5,454 nt of DNA from Prevotellaceae bacterium (lineage in GTDB: Bacteria; Bacteroidota; Bacteroidia; Bacteroidales; UBA932): NCBI GenBank assembly GCA_031278135.1, contig JAITKY010000169.1, positions 1-5,454 on the forward strand, written 5' to 3'. Positions 5,230 to 5,454 of the stretch are shown piece after piece. The first letter of the stretch is position 1. Every line of letters begins with the position of its first letter. Position numbers and translations under genes: made by a program. A model generated the notes under the pieces. It saw only the letters and a list, made by a program, of their open reading frames with translations. It ran no database searches and was not told the DNA's origin.

Positions 5230-5454
5230 ATGAACACATTCACTAAAAGAATCGCAATTTTTTTGTACTTGCTGACTGCAAGTATATTCGGACTAATGGC
5301 GCAGACGACGCAGACGCCCGGAGGGGTAACAGCAAACTACACCTGGCATGTCTGGCTTACGCCCGAAACCTATAGCAATGGCGTTTGGACTAACAAAATT
5401 GCAAACGGGATAGGACATTTTAAGGCGCCGGAAACAGCGCCTGTCAAACTAAAC
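5230..5454 (+). CDS. Secreted protein, N-terminal part only (runs off the window)
   Basis: An open frame of 75 codons begins at ATG 5230 and is still open at the last base. Seen: a clear signal peptide (MNTFTKR, a hydrophobic core at about 8-23, cleavage likely after GLMA at residue 24), then a mature start QTTQTPGGV. The next residues are Trp- and Asn-rich (YTWHVWLTPETYSNGVWTNK, 37-56). In Bacteroidota, a mature start like QTPGGV followed by a WL(K/T)xE/D-type segment and a second Trp about ten residues on is common in large surface or type IX-secreted proteins that begin with a concanavalin/LamG-like domain; that assignment is a resemblance from memory, not a demonstrated domain. There is no Shine-Dalgarno sequence before the start, as is usual here. 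The start is chosen because it alone gives a complete signal peptide. Function is unknown, and the missing C-terminus would decide whether a T9SS sorting domain is present. Confidence 0.75.
   Translation, partial: MNTFTKRIAIFLYLLTASIFGLMAQTTQTPGGVTANYTWHVWLTPETYSNGVWTNKIANGIGHFKAPETAPVKLN

Overview
The window looks like a chromosomal segment of a member of Bacteroidota. The evidence is an outer-membrane receptor of the type with a carboxypeptidase-regulatory-like domain, a plug and an OMP_b-brl_3 barrel; promoter-like boxes close to the Bacteroidota consensus (TTTG, then 19-21 bp, then TAnnTTTG); start codons with weak or no Shine-Dalgarno sequence in A/T-rich leaders; and a final partial gene whose start resembles large secreted surface proteins of this phylum. 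Genus cannot be told from the sequence alone.

Layout. Positions 13-1425 (minus strand) encode a Tat-exported NAD-dependent glycosidase of family GH109 (Gfo/Idh/MocA fold). A 215-bp A/T-rich divergent promoter region (1426-1640) separates it from a plus-strand gene (1641-4088) for an 815-residue TonB-dependent-receptor-like outer-membrane protein. The two promoters share an identical 13-mer in mirror-image arrangement at almost equal distances from their start codons. A functional link between glycan cleavage and the receptor is possible but unproven: there is no SusD-like partner and no further carbohydrate gene in view.

The most striking element lies directly after the receptor gene. A triple TACGTTT heptamer (4091-4111) is followed by a tandem array of seven palindromic units (4113-4664). 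Each unit is 67-68 bp: three 10-bp repeats containing ACAGAT, a 7-8 nt loop, and three 10-bp repeats containing ATCTGT in the opposite sense. Units are separated by a 13-15 bp pyrimidine-rich spacer, giving a period of 80-82 bp. Every unit begins with a perfect TTATCCACA, the classical DnaA-box 9-mer. Right arms are nearly invariant while left arms vary. A CGTTTT hexamer abuts both outer ends of the array, as a target-site duplication would.

Positions 4665-5229 hold no convincing gene: a degenerate palindrome-bearing stretch, a strongly purine-rich segment, and several short dyads and hairpins. At 5230 a secreted protein with a clear signal peptide begins and runs off the right edge.
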